From CAYRGC01 sp964423795 (lineage in GTDB: Bacteria > Patescibacteriota > Gracilibacteria > Peribacterales > Peribacteraceae), in NCBI GenBank assembly GCA_964423795.1, contig CAYRGC010000002.1, forward strand, positions 90,190 through 154,189: a stretch of 64,000 bases of DNA, given 5' to 3'. Positions 15,255 to 23,730 of the stretch are shown one piece after another. Below the pieces are notes generated by a model. That model made no database searches, was not told the DNA's origin, and saw only the letters and a list, made by a program, of their open reading frames with translations. Positions within the stretch are counted from its first letter, which is position 1; each line of letters starts with the position of its first letter. The translations under genes and the position numbers were made by a program.

Positions 15255-17090
15255 ATGCCTTTCTCCCGTTCCCGCCTCGCCCAACTTATCGCGACGATCG
15301 CGGCGATCATGGTTCCCGTCGCGGGTTTGGCCTGCGGTCTCATCGACTGGGCCATCGCGAAACGCGGCCCCGCGACCGTTCATCCGGGAGAAACGATCAC
15401 CTACACGCTCGATATCAGCGAAGTGAACCCGAACGGAGCCGGCATCCGCCCGATCACGGCGGACCTCATCCCGGCGGGACTCACGTACGTCGGATTCTCC
15501 GGCAACGCGACCTCCTGCGTCGTCACCACCGCGCTCCCGTCGTATGCGACGCGCGGCCCCGCGCAGATCTTCAACGGCAAGCCGATGGTGTACTGCGAGT
15601 GGATGAACACGATCATGTCGACCCATAACCAGGGCCTCGCCGTCGGCGGCATCCAGAGCGTCAACATCACGTTCACCGTCTCGCCGACGATCGCCTGCGG
15701 CACCGAGATCGACAACGTCGCGATGATCCACACGGGCCAGGTGGATAGCACCCGCTTCGGCGGCGATATCAACTGGAACAACAACCTGAGCCAGCACGTG
15801 AAGACCACGGTGGTCTGCGACACGACGGACGTGTCGATCATCAAATCCGGACCGAGCACGGTGGTCCGCGGCTCCACGATCTCGTACACCGTGACCGTCC
15901 AGAACGGCAACGGGATCGGCCATAACGTCGTCGTCACCGATCCGGTACCCACGGGAGCCGTGTTCACCCCCGCGGGGAGCGACGCGGCCTGCTCGTTGCA
16001 GGGCGCGAACGTGGTGTGTCCCCTCGGCTCCATGAGCCCGAACGGCACGCGCAACCTGATCCTCAACTTCACGGTCCCGTCGACCGCTCCGTGCATGACC
16101 GCGACGATCCTGAACCAAGCGACCGTCTCGACCGGTTCCACGGACACGAACCCGCAGAACAACCAGAGCAACGTCGTGGCGACGTCCGTAACCTGCGCGT
16201 CCTCCAGCAGCTCGTCGCTGCAGTCCTCTTCCGTCGCCCCGTCTTCCTCGTCGTCCTCCCCGGCTTCCTCCTCCTCTTCTTCCAGCTCCTCGGCGCAGTC
16301 GTCGTCGGCGCCCTCGTCGTCCTCGTCCTCTTCGTCGGTCACGTCGTCCTCGGCGCAGAGTTCGTCGGCGGTGGCGTCATCTTCGTCGGCGCAGACCTCG
16401 AGCTCGTCCTCCGCTCCCACGGGCTGCATCCGGGTGATCAAGGAGACGTTCACGCCCTACGGACAGGCGCTGACCCCCGTGCCCGCCTTCATCTTCCGCC
16501 TCGATGACTCACGCATGATCCAGAACGACGGCAACGGCATTGCCGTCTTCACGGGTGTCACCCCCGGCACGCACGTCGTCTTCGAACAGCAGGTTGCAGG
16601 CTGGAATCTCTTCTCCGTCGCGCCCGGCAACGGGGTAGTCTCCGTGAACGCGGGGGGAGAGTGCGCGGTGGTGAACTTCAAGAACCAACAGTTCTTGGCA
16701 TCGAACGGATCGCAGAATCCGTTCGTCATCCAGGCCTCCGTCCCGGTGAACGTGGTGAACAACAACAACGTGAACGCCAACGCGAACGCGGTGGCGAACG
16801 TGAACGCGAACCCGTCGGTGAACGTGCAGGCGAATCCGGTGGCGGGTTCGAACGTGCAGCAGTTCGGATACTCCTTCTACGCCGAGGCATACCGGAGCGA
16901 CACGAAGACCATTCAGTACATCGCCCTTCTTCCGCCCACGGGCGTGTCCTCGTTCACGGGGGCGCTCAGCGGCGCGCAGGGACTCCTCGCTCCCTACGGC
17001 GGTTCCACGGCTTCCGGCCTCCTCGCGATCGTCGCGACGGCGGGCGTGAGCGCGGGCGGCTGGCTCGGACGCAGACTCTTCGGCGCCTGA
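15255..17090 (+). CDS. Large surface protein: DUF11 domains, Ser-rich linker, prealbumin-like domain, LPPTG tail
   Basis: 611 residues. Signal peptide, then two DUF11-type domains (the second from about residue 195: DVSIIKSGPSTVVRGSTISY, ending in an NNQSNVV motif). A Ser-rich linker covers about residues 315-392. A prealbumin/SpaA-like domain follows (CIRVIKETFTPYGQALTPVP to CAVVNFKNQQF), then an Asn-rich VNANANAV-type stretch. Near the end come LPPTG, a hydrophobic helix (GLLAIVATAGVSAGGWLG) and RR. LPxTG plus helix plus basic tail is the classic sortase signal, although LPPTG is about 50 residues from the end and no sortase is in the window. Likely displayed on the cell surface; it sits among copper genes for unknown reasons. 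Confidence 0.85.
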   Translation: MPFSRSRLAQLIATIAAIMVPVAGLACGLIDWAIAKRGPATVHPGETITYTLDISEVNPNGAGIRPITADLIPAGLTYVGFSGNATSCVVTTALPSYATRGPAQIFNGKPMVYCEWMNTIMSTHNQGLAVGGIQSVNITFTVSPTIACGTEIDNVAMIHTGQVDSTRFGGDINWNNNLSQHVKTTVVCDTTDVSIIKSGPSTVVRGSTISYTVTVQNGNGIGHNVVVTDPVPTGAVFTPAGSDAACSLQGANVVCPLGSMSPNGTRNLILNFTVPSTAPCMTATILNQATVSTGSTDTNPQNNQSNVVATSVTCASSSSSSLQSSSVAPSSSSSSPASSSSSSSSSAQSSSAPSSSSSSSSVTSSSAQSSSAVASSSSAQTSSSSSAPTGCIRVIKETFTPYGQALTPVPAFIFRLDDSRMIQNDGNGIAVFTGVTPGTHVVFEQQVAGWNLFSVAPGNGVVSVNAGGECAVVNFKNQQFLASNGSQNPFVIQASVPVNVVNNNNVNANANAVANVNANPSVNVQANPVAGSNVQQFGYSFYAEAYRSDTKTIQYIALLPPTGVSSFTGALSGAQGLLAPYGGSTASGLLAIVATAGVSAGGWLGRRLFGA

Positions 17091-17109
17091 TCGTCGATTC
17101 CCACGCCCC

Positions 17110-17943
17110 ATGAACAAGTCGCATTCCCGGCTCGGAGCGATCCTCCTCGGCCTCGCGGCGTGCGCGCTCGCGGGTTGCGAGGCGGCGCCTCCGCCGGGAA
17201 CGCCGCTCTCGGTGCTCGTGCGCAATCAATCGTACCAAGTGAACGCCGAGATGCCCGGTACCGTGCGCACCGGAACCCCGACGACGATCCGCCTGCACGT
17301 GTCGCGGAAAGGAAAGCCGAGCGACCTCGCAGGCGAGTACCGCGTGCTGCACGCCGTCCTCGCAAGCGAGGACGGGAATGACGTCGCGCACACCGCGTCG
17401 CTGCGCGGCGGCGACGGCACGTACGAACTGACCCACGATTTCCCGCGACCCGGGCGCTACCGGCTGTGGGTGGAGGTGGACGACACGAAGAACCCCGAAC
17501 GGCACGGCGCGCACGCGGACCTCATCGCGTACGCCGATCTCGAGGCGACGGGCAAACCGTCCCGCGGCGCGTTGCCCGTCCGCGCGAACGAGAGCGCGTC
17601 CGGCGGAGTCATCCTGCATCTCACGGGAAGCGAGCTTCGCCCGGGTGTCGCGGCGGGCCTGCGTCTTTGGATATCGGACGCCTCGGGCGCGACGCTGCCG
17701 CTGCCGTCGACCGACGGAGCGGAGTACGTGCTCGTGGGCGACGGGCTACGCGTGTTCCGGCACGGCCCCCTCGCGACGGCGACGGACGGGAAGAGCGCAT
17801 TGCTGTCGCTCACGGTGGAACGCCCGGGAGATTACGTGCTCTGGCTGGAATCGGACCCGATCGACGGGAAGAACGGCCAAACCGTGCACGGCGCCTTCGC
17901 GCTGACGGTGGGAGAGCCCGTCGACGCCATCACTCGGCGGTGA
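17110..17943 (+). CDS. Lipoprotein with two YtkA/FixH-like domains
   Basis: 277 residues. Lipoprotein signal with lipobox ACALAGC (lipidated Cys at about residue 22). Domain 1 has YRVLHAVLASEDGNDVAHTASL and FPRPGRYRLWVEVDD; domain 2 has VLVGDGLRVFRHGPLAT and VERPGDYVLWLESD. It is clearly paralogous to 14375-15184 and to the tail of the CopCD fusion, but most of the His residues of those proteins are replaced. It begins 19 bases after the LPPTG protein, so the two are probably co-transcribed. An outer-face lipoprotein, metal role inferred. Confidence 0.72.
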   Translation: MNKSHSRLGAILLGLAACALAGCEAAPPPGTPLSVLVRNQSYQVNAEMPGTVRTGTPTTIRLHVSRKGKPSDLAGEYRVLHAVLASEDGNDVAHTASLRGGDGTYELTHDFPRPGRYRLWVEVDDTKNPERHGAHADLIAYADLEATGKPSRGALPVRANESASGGVILHLTGSELRPGVAAGLRLWISDASGATLPLPSTDGAEYVLVGDGLRVFRHGPLATATDGKSALLSLTVERPGDYVLWLESDPIDGKNGQTVHGAFALTVGEPVDAITRR

Positions 17944-18100
17944 ACGTCGTGACCCTCAGGACGCCGCGGATGTCGTAGATGCGGAGGCGATCGTCACCCA
18001 TGTTCTCGACGGGCACGAACGTGCCGCTCGTGGTGAGTGACAACGAAAAGGCAGGGGGCTTGGGACGATCGACGAGAAGTTCATTCGTGAGGTCGCCCAT
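17930..18100 (-). CDS. Possible small protein, 56 residues
   Basis: Open frame on the minus strand from ATG 18100 to a stop overlapping the 3' end of the preceding gene. It reads MGDLTNELLVDRPKPPAF and ends RIYDIRGVLRVTTFTAE. The amphipathic C-terminal strand pattern (DDRLRIYDIRGVLRV) looks coding, but there is no start signal beyond the ATG and the gene lies in a scar of degraded fragments, so it could itself be the tail of a lost gene. Confidence 0.35.
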   Translation of the reverse strand: MGDLTNELLVDRPKPPAFSLSLTTSGTFVPVENMGDDRLRIYDIRGVLRVTTFTAE

Positions 18101-18412
18101 ATGTCACCGTCGGCGGCGAGCTACGTGCGGCGGCATCCTTGCTTGACGACGGAGGCAATGGCGAAGTGGCGTGTCGGCATGTTGCCCACGGACGGCGGGG
18201 CAGATAAACGCGGCTGGCCGCTTCGCGGGCATGTGCTGAATCCGGTGCTGAGCGAAGACGGCAAAGTGCTCGCCTGGGTGGGTCGCGATCCGCAATTCGA
18301 GACGAAGGAACAAGCCTTCAACGCCATGACGCCGGATCAGCGAGCGCGGGAGAAACAGCCCGCAAAGCATCGCTTTCGCGTGCGAGGACATCGGCACCAC
18401 GTTCACCGTTAG
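18101..18412 (+). pseudogene. Fragment of a CHC2/toprim primase-like protein
   Basis: The frame reads EAMAKWRVGMLPTDGG, GHVLNPVLSEDGKVLAWVGRD (split here: LNPVLSEDG and LAWVGRDP), FETKEQAFNAM and KQPAKHRF. This series closely follows the middle of CHC2 zinc-finger/toprim proteins (KWRxGYLP, GRDPxYE, PxKxxFxKGFHRG). The expected continuation after PAKHRF is lost: the frame shifts at about 18381 and both ends of the protein are missing. A decayed piece of a primase-like, often mobile-element-borne gene. Confidence 0.5.
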
Positions 18413-18440
18413 CCTGCCGCGAGCCGACCGCTCGTCCTGA
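18381..18440 (+). pseudogene. Fragment resembling a histidine kinase C-terminus
   Basis: In the second frame, directly after the primase-like piece, the DNA reads CEDIGTTFTVSLPRADRSS and stops. GTTFTVSLPR is the usual last strand of HATPase_c domains. Nothing else of a kinase is present, so this looks like a second gene fragment joined to the first. The evidence is short. Confidence 0.35.
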
Positions 18441-18445
18441 GCGCG

Positions 18446-18500
18446 TTGCCACCGGAGGCGCGGACTCGTACGATCGGGGCGTCTTTCCTCTTCTTTTTCC
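18446..18500 (+). promoter_or_regulatory. Promoter and C/T-rich leader
   Basis: TTGCCA at 18446-18451 and TACGAT at 18469-18474 are 17 bp apart, followed by a 26-base leader ending CTTTCCTCTTCTTTTTCC before ATG 18501. Confidence 0.55.
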
Positions 18501-19196
18501 ATGACGTTCTCCTCCCGCGCAGCGACCGCCGCAGCCCTCCTTCTCCTGCCCCTCGCCGCCTCGGCGCACGAGCACCGGACGTACGAGATCGGAGGCAAGG
18601 AATACGTCATCGAGATCGGCTCCATCAACGAGCCGGTGACGGTGGACGACAAGAGCGGCGTGGAGCTCACCGTCTCCGAAGTCGCGCCACATGACGGAGT
18701 CGCGCCGCATAATGACGACGAGGAGCATGAGGAAGGCGCTCCCGTGACGGGTCTCGAGCGGACCCTCAAGGTCGAGGTTCGCGCCGGCGACCAGACGATG
18801 ACGCTGGACTTCCGTCCCACCTGGGGAGCCCCCGGCGCGTACGAGGCCATCTTCTTCCCCACGGCGGAGACCACCTACACCTACCGTCTCACGGGCACGA
18901 TCGACGACATCCCCGTGGACCTGAGCTTCGCATGCAAGCCGAGCGGCGCGGAGGAGGCCCCCGAGGAAACGACCGCCGTGAAACTTTCCGACCGCGTGAC
19001 GCAGATCAGGAAGGAGGGGGCGTTCGGTTGCCCCTCCGCCAAGGCTCCTCTCCAGTTCCCCGCGAAGCCGGGATCGCTCGCCGATATGGGAGGAAAAACC
19101 CGCGGAGTCGACCCTCTCTCCGCCGCGAGCCTCGCCTTCGGGATCATCGGATTCGTGACGGGCTCCGCCGCGCTGCGCAAAGCGAAGCGCGCGTGA
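18501..19196 (+). CDS. Exported protein of the copper region, unknown family
   Basis: 231 residues. Signal peptide ending ASAHEH, a beta-rich domain with an acidic/His stretch (VAPHDGVAPHNDDEEHEEG), the motifs LDFRPTWGAPGAYEAIFFP and TYTYRLTG, and a C-terminal membrane helix (ASLAFGIIGFVTGSAALRKA). The Cys at LSFACKP and FGCPS could pair. The HEH at the mature N-terminus is a possible Cu(II) site. It precedes the CopCD fusion by 37 bases, so a shared role in copper handling is plausible, not shown. Probably periplasmic-side and anchored by its C-terminus. Confidence 0.7.
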   Translation: MTFSSRAATAAALLLLPLAASAHEHRTYEIGGKEYVIEIGSINEPVTVDDKSGVELTVSEVAPHDGVAPHNDDEEHEEGAPVTGLERTLKVEVRAGDQTMTLDFRPTWGAPGAYEAIFFPTAETTYTYRLTGTIDDIPVDLSFACKPSGAEEAPEETTAVKLSDRVTQIRKEGAFGCPSAKAPLQFPAKPGSLADMGGKTRGVDPLSAASLAFGIIGFVTGSAALRKAKRA

Positions 19197-19233
19197 GCGC
19201 CGGGAGCGCCGCTCCGCTATGCTCGCGTTGACC

Positions 19234-22113
19234 ATGCGGGCGCGCCTTCTCCTTCTCTCGGGTTTCCTGCTGCTGGCCGCCCCCGCGCAGAGCGCGTCGG
19301 CGCATGCGTCGCCGGTGCGGTACGATCCGCCCGCGTCGGCCGTCGTCCGGGCCGCGCCGGATCGGATCGGCATCGTCTTCAGCGAACGCGTCGAGCCCGC
19401 CGCGAGCGAGATCGCCGTGTATGACCCCACGGGGAAACGCGTGCCGACGGGGCCGATAGAAACCGATCCCCGCGACGCCAGGATCTTCGGCGCGAGCGCG
19501 ACGCTCTCCGCGTCCGGAACGTATGCCGTGTCGTGGCAGGTGATCTCCGCCGACGACGGGCACTTCACGAAGGGCGGGTACCTCTTCTCCGTGGGGCACG
19601 CGACGGGCAACGTCGCGGGAACGCCGTTTCAGATCCAACACCGGTCGAGCTGGCCGGAAGGCTTCGCGATCTTCGCGGAGCTCCTGGGCGGCGCCCTGCT
19701 CCTCGGCGCGCTGGCGGTGCTTGGCATCTGGAAGCGGAGGGAATCCCGGGCAAAGGCCGAAGCGGAACGCATGCTCGAGCGGCGCCTGCGGGCGACGGTC
19801 GCGGTCGCGGCCGTCCTCGTCGCGCTGGGCGTCGCGGCGTACGTGTGGCTGGAATCGTCGGGGCTCGCCGCGGACCGCTTCCTGCCGATGGCCGGCGCGG
19901 CGGCCCTCTTCCTCAAGACCGCCGCGGGGCGATGGGCCGTGCTGCGCGCCGCGCTTTCGCTCACCGCCGCGGCGATCCTCGCGCGGAATCTGCGGCCGGC
20001 GCTAAGGGCGCAACGCCGCACCGTCGCCGAGATCGCCGTCGTCGTGCTGCTCTGCGCCGTCGCGCTCGCGCGCGCCCGCGTGAGCCACGCCGCGGCCTCG
20101 GATTTCCTGCCCGCCCTCGCGATCCTCGTGAACGCCGTCCATCTGCTCGCGAAGGACCTGTGGATCGGCGGACTCGCGGCGGCGACGCTCTGCCTGCTGC
20201 CCGCGCTCGATCGCGAGGGAACGGCGACGGCCGCGCGGGCGCTCCTGCGCCTCTCCCGCCTCCTGCTGTGGGCGTTCTTCGTCGGCGGCGTGACGGGTTG
20301 CTACATCGTGTGGCTCCACTTGAAGCACCCGGCGAACCTCACGACCACGCACTGGGGCGGCATGCTCCTCGGCCTCTGCGCCTACGCGCTCATCCTGCTG
20401 GCGCTGCGGATCTACCAGCACGCGGTGATCGAGCCCGCGCTCCTGCGTTGCGCGCGCGGCGAGGCGACGGGCGAGGCGCGGACGGACGGCGAGACCGCCG
20501 GCGTGCTGCTGCTTTTGGAAACGGTCGTGGGATTCGCGGTCCTGCTCTTCTCCTCGGTACTCGTCATCACGACGCCGCCCCTCTCGGCGCACGACGAATT
20601 CGTCCGCACGGCAAAGGCGACCGGCTCCGCGGTCTCGCTCGGCGAGCATCCCTACGAGGAAGCGGCCATGCTCGTGACCGTGTCGAGGAACGGCGGACCG
20701 GCCTCCGCGACCGGCGTCCTCACGCTGACCGTCCGCAACGCCGCGGAGGGCATCGGCCCCCTCGTCGTGCAAACGGTCGAACGCTTCCCGGGCGGCTACG
20801 TCTTCCCGAAATCGACGTTCACCCCAGGGGGATCCTGGACGGTGGACGTCAACGAGCACGAGCCGGAAACGTACGACGCCGTGGGACACTTCTCGCTTTC
20901 CGCGCCGGGCGACTTCGGCGGTCCCGGCGCGACGCATCCGGGCCCCTTCGCCCCCTTCACGCTCGTCCTCGCGGCGACGGCGGTCGGCATCGCCGCGCTC
21001 TCGCTGCGGCTCCTGCGGCAAAACCGCCTGAGGAGCGGCGCCATCGGGACGGACGCGCCCGGGCACCTGCCGGCGCTCGCGGTGCGCAGGCCGCTCTTCG
21101 CGTTCGCGATCGACGTCCTGATCGTCCTCTTCGTCGGCCTGAACGCGGGTCACGGCCACGGCGGGATCTCGGCGCAGCGCGTGTGCGCGGAGGCCGGCGG
21201 CACGTGGCACGAGAACGTCCCGATGCGCGACGGCGCGGCCACCGGGCGCTACGCGGCGCTCGGATGCATGCTCGGCAGCGGACGAGGCACGTACCACTTC
21301 ACGGACTTGCGGGAACTCGCGTACTTCACGAGACCGGCATCGGCGCTCGCGGACATGACGACGGAGCCCGCGTCCCCCGCCGCCGGAGAACCTGCGACGC
21401 TCGTGTTCCGGTTGCGCCAACCCGGATTTTTGCCCGCGACGGAATTGACCGCGGAGCACGACCGCATCCTGCACGTGATCGTGGCGGGCGAGGACGGCGA
21501 GACCTTCGCGCACCTGCACCCCGAGGACGACGGCCCCGTGACGCCGGAGATGCTCGCGACGGCGACCTTCCCCGTCCGCTACGCGTTCCCGAAGCCGGGA
21601 CGCTACCTCGTGGGCGTGGACTTCACGGTGCGGTCGCAGACCTTCGCGAACTCCTTCGTGGTGGAAGTCGGCGGAGGACCCGTGGCGGGCGGGCGACCCG
21701 TGCCGAGCCTCGTGTCTGAGACGGACGGCATGCGTGTCACGCTGACGACGCCCGCGATGCTCCGCGCGAACGAGCGGACGACCTTGCGCTTCGACGTCGC
21801 GGAAGGGGACGGCACCCTCGTCACCGACCTTTCGCCGTATCTCGCGGCCGGCATGCACCTGGCCATCGTGAAACAGGACCTCTCCGACTTCGTGCACTCG
21901 CACGCGCAGCCCGCGCAGACGTGGTGGCAGTCGATCGTCGATCCGCGCGATCCGTCGGCGGCGCACGCGCACGTCTTCTTGCCGGAACGCTGGGGCCCCT
22001 CGCTGACGACGAACGTCGTCTTCCCCTCGCCCGGGCGCTACGACATCCACGCGGAATTCAACCGGGGCGGCAAGGTGTCGACCGCGCGGTTCACCGTCGA
22101 CGCGCAGCCCTGA
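19234..22113 (+). CDS. CopC-CopD fusion with C-terminal YtkA-like domains
   Basis: 959 residues. After the signal peptide, the mature N-terminus HASPVRYDPPASAVV and the DDGHFTKGGYLFSVG end define a CopC copper-binding domain (about residues 28-130). Eight or so membrane helices form a CopD-like part (about 145-420), with a large extracytoplasmic insert near 450-570 and two more helices. The last ~280 residues hold two YtkA-like domains (LHVIVAGEDGETFAHLHPED; PYLAAGMHLAIVKQDLSDFVHSHA). CopCD pairs take part in copper uptake or tolerance. The ATG at 19234 is used because TATGCT at 19217-19222 would put a transcript start just before it; ATG 19219 is the alternative. Confidence 0.85.
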   Translation: MRARLLLLSGFLLLAAPAQSASAHASPVRYDPPASAVVRAAPDRIGIVFSERVEPAASEIAVYDPTGKRVPTGPIETDPRDARIFGASATLSASGTYAVSWQVISADDGHFTKGGYLFSVGHATGNVAGTPFQIQHRSSWPEGFAIFAELLGGALLLGALAVLGIWKRRESRAKAEAERMLERRLRATVAVAAVLVALGVAAYVWLESSGLAADRFLPMAGAAALFLKTAAGRWAVLRAALSLTAAAILARNLRPALRAQRRTVAEIAVVVLLCAVALARARVSHAAASDFLPALAILVNAVHLLAKDLWIGGLAAATLCLLPALDREGTATAARALLRLSRLLLWAFFVGGVTGCYIVWLHLKHPANLTTTHWGGMLLGLCAYALILLALRIYQHAVIEPALLRCARGEATGEARTDGETAGVLLLLETVVGFAVLLFSSVLVITTPPLSAHDEFVRTAKATGSAVSLGEHPYEEAAMLVTVSRNGGPASATGVLTLTVRNAAEGIGPLVVQTVERFPGGYVFPKSTFTPGGSWTVDVNEHEPETYDAVGHFSLSAPGDFGGPGATHPGPFAPFTLVLAATAVGIAALSLRLLRQNRLRSGAIGTDAPGHLPALAVRRPLFAFAIDVLIVLFVGLNAGHGHGGISAQRVCAEAGGTWHENVPMRDGAATGRYAALGCMLGSGRGTYHFTDLRELAYFTRPASALADMTTEPASPAAGEPATLVFRLRQPGFLPATELTAEHDRILHVIVAGEDGETFAHLHPEDDGPVTPEMLATATFPVRYAFPKPGRYLVGVDFTVRSQTFANSFVVEVGGGPVAGGRPVPSLVSETDGMRVTLTTPAMLRANERTTLRFDVAEGDGTLVTDLSPYLAAGMHLAIVKQDLSDFVHSHAQPAQTWWQSIVDPRDPSAAHAHVFLPERWGPSLTTNVVFPSPGRYDIHAEFNRGGKVSTARFTVDAQP

Positions 22114-22584
22114 TCACGCCTGATCGACGAGCGTCCGCCGCTCCCGGAGCGCGGCCGCGAACACCAGTACGTCGAAGAGGGTGACGGCCAGGAGCGCGCC
22201 CGAGAATCCGATGGAGAGCCGGTAGGCCTCATACGCGATGAAGAGTCCCAAAAGCGTGAGTGCCGCGGGGAAAAGCGCCGGCTTCCGATCGAGGAGCGCG
22301 AGGGAGAGGACGACCTTCAGAAGCCCGTGGCCCAGGAGATAAAGCACGATGAAGCGCTTTCCCTCGACGGAGAGCTGTTCCGCCCACGCGCGCAGCGCCT
22401 GGGACACGGCGTCGGCGGGATCCTCCGCGATCTCCCGCCGCGTCACGAAGAACACCGCGGAATGCAGCCAATCCACGCTCGTGACCCCGAGGAGGACGCC
22501 GCAGGCGGCTTCGATCACCCCGTCGATCCCCTTCACGATCGTCGCGATGAGGAACAGCCAGTGGAAGACCTCGCGCCGACGCAT
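22114..22584 (-). CDS. DUF2127 membrane protein
   Basis: 156 residues, four hydrophobic helices. The pattern FLIATIVKGIDGVIEAACG, KRFIVLYLLGHGLLKVVL and a final VTLFDVLVFAAALRE is that of DUF2127, integral membrane proteins of unknown function. The ATG at 22584 has TACCCT (22592-22597) 7 bases upstream. Its stop codon abuts the stop of the CopCD fusion, so the pair is convergent without a spacer or visible terminator. Confidence 0.8.
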   Translation of the reverse strand: MRRREVFHWLFLIATIVKGIDGVIEAACGVLLGVTSVDWLHSAVFFVTRREIAEDPADAVSQALRAWAEQLSVEGKRFIVLYLLGHGLLKVVLSLALLDRKPALFPAALTLLGLFIAYEAYRLSIGFSGALLAVTLFDVLVFAAALRERRTLVDQA

Positions 22585-22622
22585 GGATGCAAGGGTAGCC
22601 GCCGAAGTAGACGAACGAGACC

Positions 22623-23150
22623 TCAGGGGGCGACGGCGCTCGACTGCTCGGCGCCCTCGCCGTACCGGTCGTGCAACGTGGTCTCCACGCGCTGCAGGTA
22701 ATCGGCGATCTCGCCGTTCGCGCCGTCGATGCGGCGGATGATGTCCTCCAAGGCGGACTGCTTCGCGTTCGCGGCTCCCCCCTTGATCACGCCGTCGAGA
22801 TCCGAGAGCGCGTCACCGTAGGTGCTGATCGCCTCCACGGCGTGTCCGTGGGCATCGGCGAGGAAGGACGGAGGCGTGATCGCCTGCACTTCCTGCCGCG
22901 TCTGGGAAACGGTGGTGCGGATCGCCTGCCACTGGGCCTGCTGGTCGTCGCTCCAGGAGAAGGGATTCGTCTGGGCGAGGCTTTCGAGGGTCTGACCCAC
23001 CTGCTCCATCCGCGCGCCGACCGATTCCATCTCCTCGGCATACGTCTGCAACTCGTCACCCTCCTTCACTCCCGACCATACGGCGCTTCCGAGCCAAAGG
23101 ACGATGATCAAGACGAGAACGACGGCGGCGGCGATGATCCAGCGGCGCAT
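22623..23150 (-). CDS. Membrane-anchored helical protein of unknown function
   Basis: 175 residues. One N-terminal membrane helix (WIIAAAVVLVLIIVLWLGSAVW) and an extracytoplasmic region predicted to be largely helical (EEMESVGARMEQVGQTLESL; ALEDIIRRIDGANGEIADYL). Cysteine-free. The ATG at 23150 is chosen as it directly precedes the helix; ATG 23177 lies in the same frame and overlaps TAGGAT. I recognise no family. Confidence 0.65.
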   Translation of the reverse strand: MRRWIIAAAVVLVLIIVLWLGSAVWSGVKEGDELQTYAEEMESVGARMEQVGQTLESLAQTNPFSWSDDQQAQWQAIRTTVSQTRQEVQAITPPSFLADAHGHAVEAISTYGDALSDLDGVIKGGAANAKQSALEDIIRRIDGANGEIADYLQRVETTLHDRYGEGAEQSSAVAP

Positions 23151-23264
23151 GTGCGGAGGGGTGAAGATGGATGCCATCCTACCGCAACGCGTTGACGACC
23201 GATAGCGAATGGTGTTCCGACGCTGCTCCACCCCTCGCGCCGTCGGTTATACTCGGCTCCCCAC

Positions 23265-23672
23265 ATGCGTTGGAAACCCGGTCTCGTCGGCCTCAGTTAC
23301 GTCGCCAGCGTCCTGCTGGCCAACGTGTGCCTCATGGACATCACGCAGGCGATAGAACCGGCGACGTCCTCGGATCCGATCCCCGTCTCCTACGTCGACG
23401 CGAAGGAATGCCCGTGGGTGAAGATCGCGGAACCGGAGAGCGATCCCACGATCGGCACGAAGCGCTCGCCCTGCGAGAGCGGCCACTGCATCACGACTCC
23501 CTCGCCGGAAATCTCCTGCTTCGGCAAAGACGATCCCCCGCCCGCCCCCACGATCTCGGCGCTCCCCGCGCCCTCCGCGGTCATCCATGTCCCCTCGGGC
23601 GTTTCGCCCCCTCCGGAGATCACCGAAAGCCCACCGCTCGTCGCCGTGACAACGGTCGTCCTGCGCCGCTAG
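23265..23672 (+). CDS. Small exported Pro/Cys-containing protein
   Basis: 135 residues. An N-terminal hydrophobic stretch (GLVGLSYVASVLLANVCLMD), then a Pro-rich chain with four Cys after the signal region (ECPW, SPCES, GHCIT, ISCFG), likely in two disulfides, and a Pro-rich tail. TATACT at 23248-23253 lies 11 bases before the ATG, so the leader would be only a few bases. No family recognised; the DsbA-like gene downstream could act on such cysteines. Confidence 0.6.
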   Translation: MRWKPGLVGLSYVASVLLANVCLMDITQAIEPATSSDPIPVSYVDAKECPWVKIAEPESDPTIGTKRSPCESGHCITTPSPEISCFGKDDPPPAPTISALPAPSAVIHVPSGVSPPPEITESPPLVAVTTVVLRR

Positions 23673-23730
23673 GATCGGCTCCCGCCCGCAAGGGACGTCC
23701 TCCTATTTTGTTTCTTTCTTTTTTTCTCTC

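Noticed and set aside
16928..16942. LPPTG as proof of sortase anchoring
   Set aside because: The motif fits, but it is farther from the end than usual and no sortase gene is in the window, so I report it only as sorting-like.
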